Shown here: positions 62,119-64,000 of the stretch, one piece after another | Numbering within the stretch: the stretch's first letter is position 1 | Layout: the number at the start of each line of letters is the position of its first letter | Assembly: GCF_003938655.1 (NCBI RefSeq) | Contig: NZ_RJJT01000001.1 | Location: 372,001 to 436,000, forward strand | Direction of reading: 5' to 3' | Length of the DNA stretch: 64,000 nt | Origin: Rhizobium pisi | GTDB taxonomy: Bacteria; Pseudomonadota; Alphaproteobacteria; Rhizobiales; Rhizobiaceae | Position numbers and translations under genes: made by a program | The notes under the pieces: model-generated | Told to the model about the DNA's origin: nothing | The model's database searches: none | The model's input: only the letters and a program-made list of their open reading frames with translations

Positions 62119-62177
62119 AACCATGTGCGTCCTCCGTTGTCGAAGGGCGCACAAATTTTCATTGTCGTGAAAGAAGG

Positions 62178-62621
62178 TCAGCCCGCCAGCGCCTGCGGCG
62201 GCTGGTTCAAACTGTAGCGTGATTCCCGAAGGCTCTTTTCCAGGAAGACGGTATTTGCGTCGGGATCGGCCGAGGGATCCTGGAAGGCGATGTGGTTGAT
62301 CTCGATGCCGGCGTGATCTTCGGCAAGGGTGAGCTGCGCATAGATGGTGACGCCGCGCGGCTTGATTTCGAGATCGAGAACGACTTCGGGCTTGCCGCCC
62401 CATTCCAGCGTATAGTTTCCGCCCAGACCGAAATTCACGGTGCCCGGGTGAAAGAAAAGTTCGGCGGCCGAAGCGACGAGATCGGAAAGATTGCCGTAAT
62501 ACTCGAAGCGCAGCAGCGAAATAAGGTCAGAGGCATCCAGAAGGCGCAGTTCCGTGGCGACCGGGCTGATCGCATCTGCGAGGATCTTTTCACGCTGGGT
62601 AGAGTGAGGGCATTTTTTCAT
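62178..62621 (-). CDS. Conserved-position hypothetical protein between visR and flhB
   Basis: A 147-residue soluble protein of unknown function (LADAISPVATELRLLDASDLISLLRFEYYGNLSDLVASAAELFF). The gene starts 5 bases beyond the flhB stop on the same strand, so it is probably cotranscribed with flhB. A protein of this kind occupies the same place in related flagellar clusters, which suggests a motility role. I see no signal, membrane span or catalytic motif. Confidence 0.7.
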   Translation of the reverse strand: MKKCPHSTQREKILADAISPVATELRLLDASDLISLLRFEYYGNLSDLVASAAELFFHPGTVNFGLGGNYTLEWGGKPEVVLDLEIKPRGVTIYAQLTLAEDHAGIEINHIAFQDPSADPDANTVFLEKSLRESRYSLNQPPQALAG

Positions 62622-62626
62622 TAGGC

Positions 62627-63706
62627 TTATCTTACCCGTTTGTTCTTGGCGTCTGCGGCGTAGACCCGATGGATCAGCTCCGCAACGGCCTTATAGAAGA
62701 CTGACGGTATGACACTATCGACCGAGACTTGCGCAAACATGGAGCGCGCGAGCGGCGGATCCTCGAACACCGGTATGCCGTTTTGCTCGGCGATCTCCCT
62801 GATCTTGAGCGCAATCAGGTCCTGCCCCTTGGCCAGCACGACAGGTGCGTCGTTTTCTTCGCGCGCGTAGCGCAGCGCCACCGCATAGTGCGTCGGGTTG
62901 GCGATGACGAGCGTCGCGCGGTGCACGTTGGCGATCATGCGCCGTCGTGCGCGGTCGCGCATCAGCGAGCGCTGCCGGCTCTTGACGAAGGGATCGCCCT
63001 GCGCCTGCTTGTTTTCTTCCTTCACCTCGTGCCGCGTCATCTTCAGCTCGGTGAACCAGTGATGGCGCGTCCAGAAAAGATCGGCGATGGCGACGATCGC
63101 GGTGGCGATCAGCATGACGATGATGATCTTGCGCATCGCCGTCATCATCCGCACGAGGATCGTCTGCGGATCGGAGAACATCGCATCGATCGAGCTGAAA
63201 TATTCGCTCCTCAGCACGAAGAACAGGATAACCCCGACGACGACGACCTTGAACAGCGATTTTGCGAATTCGATGAGGCCGGGCAGGCTGAATAGCCGCG
63301 TCCAGCCCTTGACCGGAGAGATGCGCGAGGCCTGCGGCCGGATGCGTTCGAGCACCGGCGTCGGCAGGTTCTGGAAGACGGAGGAGGCGATGCCGAACAC
63401 CATGAACAGGATGAAGGCAGGCGCAAGCAGCGCCGCACTTGCCCAGCCGAGCCGAACGAAGAGCGCCAGAATATCCGGCCCCGTTTCGATCTTCCACTGG
63501 TCGGGCTGCTCGAAGATATCGCGCAGCGTCTCGGTCATGCGCCCGACGCTCTCCGGAAGGAAGAACACCAGATAGATGAATGTGGCGAGGATGGTCGCGA
63601 AGATCGACAGTTCGCGCGAAAACGGGGTGTTGCCTTTCTCAGCAGCATCGGTTCGCTTTTTCGCGGTCGGGGCTTCTGTTTTGCTGTCCTTGTCATCATC
63701 TGCCAA
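62627..63706 (-). CDS. flhB: Flagellar export switch protein FlhB (TTG start)
   Basis: A 359-residue export-gate protein. The N-terminal [23 protein letters not shown] is typical FlhB; four membrane helices follow (about 32-52, 87-112, 142-168, 188-212), then the autocleavage site NPTH at 270-273 ([12 protein letters not shown]). It controls the switch from hook to filament export. I place the start at TTG 63706, because GGAGGG lies 8 bases upstream and the sequence matches FlhB N termini there; another TTG at 63724 adds six residues without a ribosome-binding site. Confidence 0.92.
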   Translation of the reverse strand: MADDDKDSKTEAPTAKKRTDAAEKGNTPFSRELSIFATILATFIYLVFFLPESVGRMTETLRDIFEQPDQWKIETGPDILALFVRLGWASAALLAPAFILFMVFGIASSVFQNLPTPVLERIRPQASRISPVKGWTRLFSLPGLIEFAKSLFKVVVVGVILFFVLRSEYFSSIDAMFSDPQTILVRMMTAMRKIIIVMLIATAIVAIADLFWTRHHWFTELKMTRHEVKEENKQAQGDPFVKSRQRSLMRDRARRRMIANVHRATLVIANPTHYAVALRYAREENDAPVVLAKGQDLIALKIREIAEQNGIPVFEDPPLARSMFAQVSVDSVIPSVFYKAVAELIHRVYAADAKNKRVR

Positions 63707-63742
63707 GTCGCGGCCCTCCGTCAAAGAAAGAGGCGGCAGCTA

Positions 63743-63786
63743 ATGCATGTCGCCCAAAATATGCAGCGGTTTTGGGCGACATGCAT
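63743..63786. repeat. Rhizobial palindromic repeat, first hairpin
   Basis: A perfect 17-bp inverted repeat: ATGCATGTCGCCCAAAA (63743-63759) pairs with TTTTGGGCGACATGCAT (63770-63786), 10-base loop. It matches, from memory, a dispersed intergenic palindrome that is frequent in Rhizobium genomes. It lies between fliG and flhB and could act as a transcript hairpin. Confidence 0.72.
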
Positions 63787-63802
63787 CAAAACAAAAACCT
63801 AA

Positions 63803-63837
63803 AGCGCGTCGCGGAACCGAGTTCCATGCGACGCGCT
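63803..63837. repeat. Rhizobial palindromic repeat, second hairpin
   Basis: AGCGCGTCGC (63803-63812) pairs with GCGACGCGCT (63828-63837), with an inner GGAAC (63813-63817)/GTTCC (63821-63825) stem and a two-base bulge. It forms the second half of the same repeat element, 16 bases after the first hairpin. The core AAAGCGCGTCGC nearly recurs alone at about 41672-41684. Confidence 0.6.
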
Positions 63838-63933
63838 CTAGAGCGCAGCCTATTATGAGAAGGGTAGTCGCCTGTCGGACGGCGATCAACCGCTGCCTTT
63901 CGCCGGGCCTGATTTGTCAACAGTCTCGGAGAA

Positions 63934-64000
63934 TTAGGCCGCCGCCGAGGCGTCGCCGGCCTTCTCCTTAAGCTCGATCTGGCCTGAATTGGCCAGGCGA
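63934..64000 (-). CDS. fliG: C-terminal end of flagellar motor switch protein FliG (partial)
   Basis: The last 21 codons plus stop of a minus-strand gene that runs off the window. The residues read LANSGQIELKEKAGDASAAA. The pattern of a helix ending in GQIEL resembles the FliG C terminus (GEI.L). Gene order in rhizobia places fliG directly upstream of flhB. The call rests mostly on that context. Confidence 0.6.
   Translation of the reverse strand, partial: RLANSGQIELKEKAGDASAAA

Overview
The window looks like chromosomal DNA of a fast-growing Rhizobium (R. leguminosarum/etli type, high-GC alphaproteobacterium). The main evidence is the gene order icpA-cheS-cheY1-cheA-cheW-cheR-cheB-cheY2-cheD-cheT-fliF-visN-visR-orf-flhB-fliG, which is the rhizobial chemotaxis/flagellar region, plus a fused SecDF, rhizobial palindromic repeats and ku/ligD end-joining genes. 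I see no rRNA, tRNA, CRISPR array, insertion sequence or prophage. All names come from reading translated sequence and motifs; no database search was run.

Region 1 (1-11.2 kb) is metabolic. It opens with a phosphodiester-glycosidase-like membrane protein and a secreted epoxide-hydrolase-like enzyme. An eight-gene operon for organosulfur use follows: an MsuE-type FMN reductase, an SfnG-type dimethylsulfone monooxygenase, five subunits of a Liv/HAAT-type ABC importer, and an SfnB-type acyl-CoA-dehydrogenase-like flavoprotein. The importer probably brings in an organosulfur compound rather than an amino acid.

Region 2 (11.3-19 kb) is a carbohydrate locus. A CUT1 ABC importer (UgpC-type ATPase on the opposite strand, a large Tat-type binding protein, two permeases) sits with a LacI regulator, an RbsD/FucU mutarotase and a ribokinase-family kinase. 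Two identical 14-bp palindromes in the divergent intergenic region are good candidate operators. Region 3 (19-25.5 kb) is mixed: a large SPFH protein, a ROK regulator, an AraC regulator, a beta-helix protein and a small membrane protein.

Region 4 (25.5-35.2 kb) carries a DNA end-joining island: two ku genes flanking one ligD (PE-LIG-POL), with two small proteins (one DUF2188) upstream of the second ku. Both transcription units are preceded by GGAAC-N17-GTT, the pattern of the alphaproteobacterial general-stress sigma factor EcfG/RpoE2. OsmC-like, FAD/NAD(P)-binding, EamA-transporter and fused VOC-dioxygenase/hydrolase genes follow.

Region 5 (35.3-42.5 kb) is a phosphorelay island: three histidine kinases (one REC-HK-REC hybrid), three stand-alone receiver proteins and a LuxR-type regulator. 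Region 6 (42.5-49.4 kb) holds secDF, a KefB-like antiporter, a small XRE regulator and a GT39 glycosyltransferase. Region 7 (49.8-64 kb) is the che operon headed by the soluble receptor IcpA, then fliF, the master regulators visN/visR, and on the other strand flhB and the 3' end of fliG, separated by a double-hairpin repeat.
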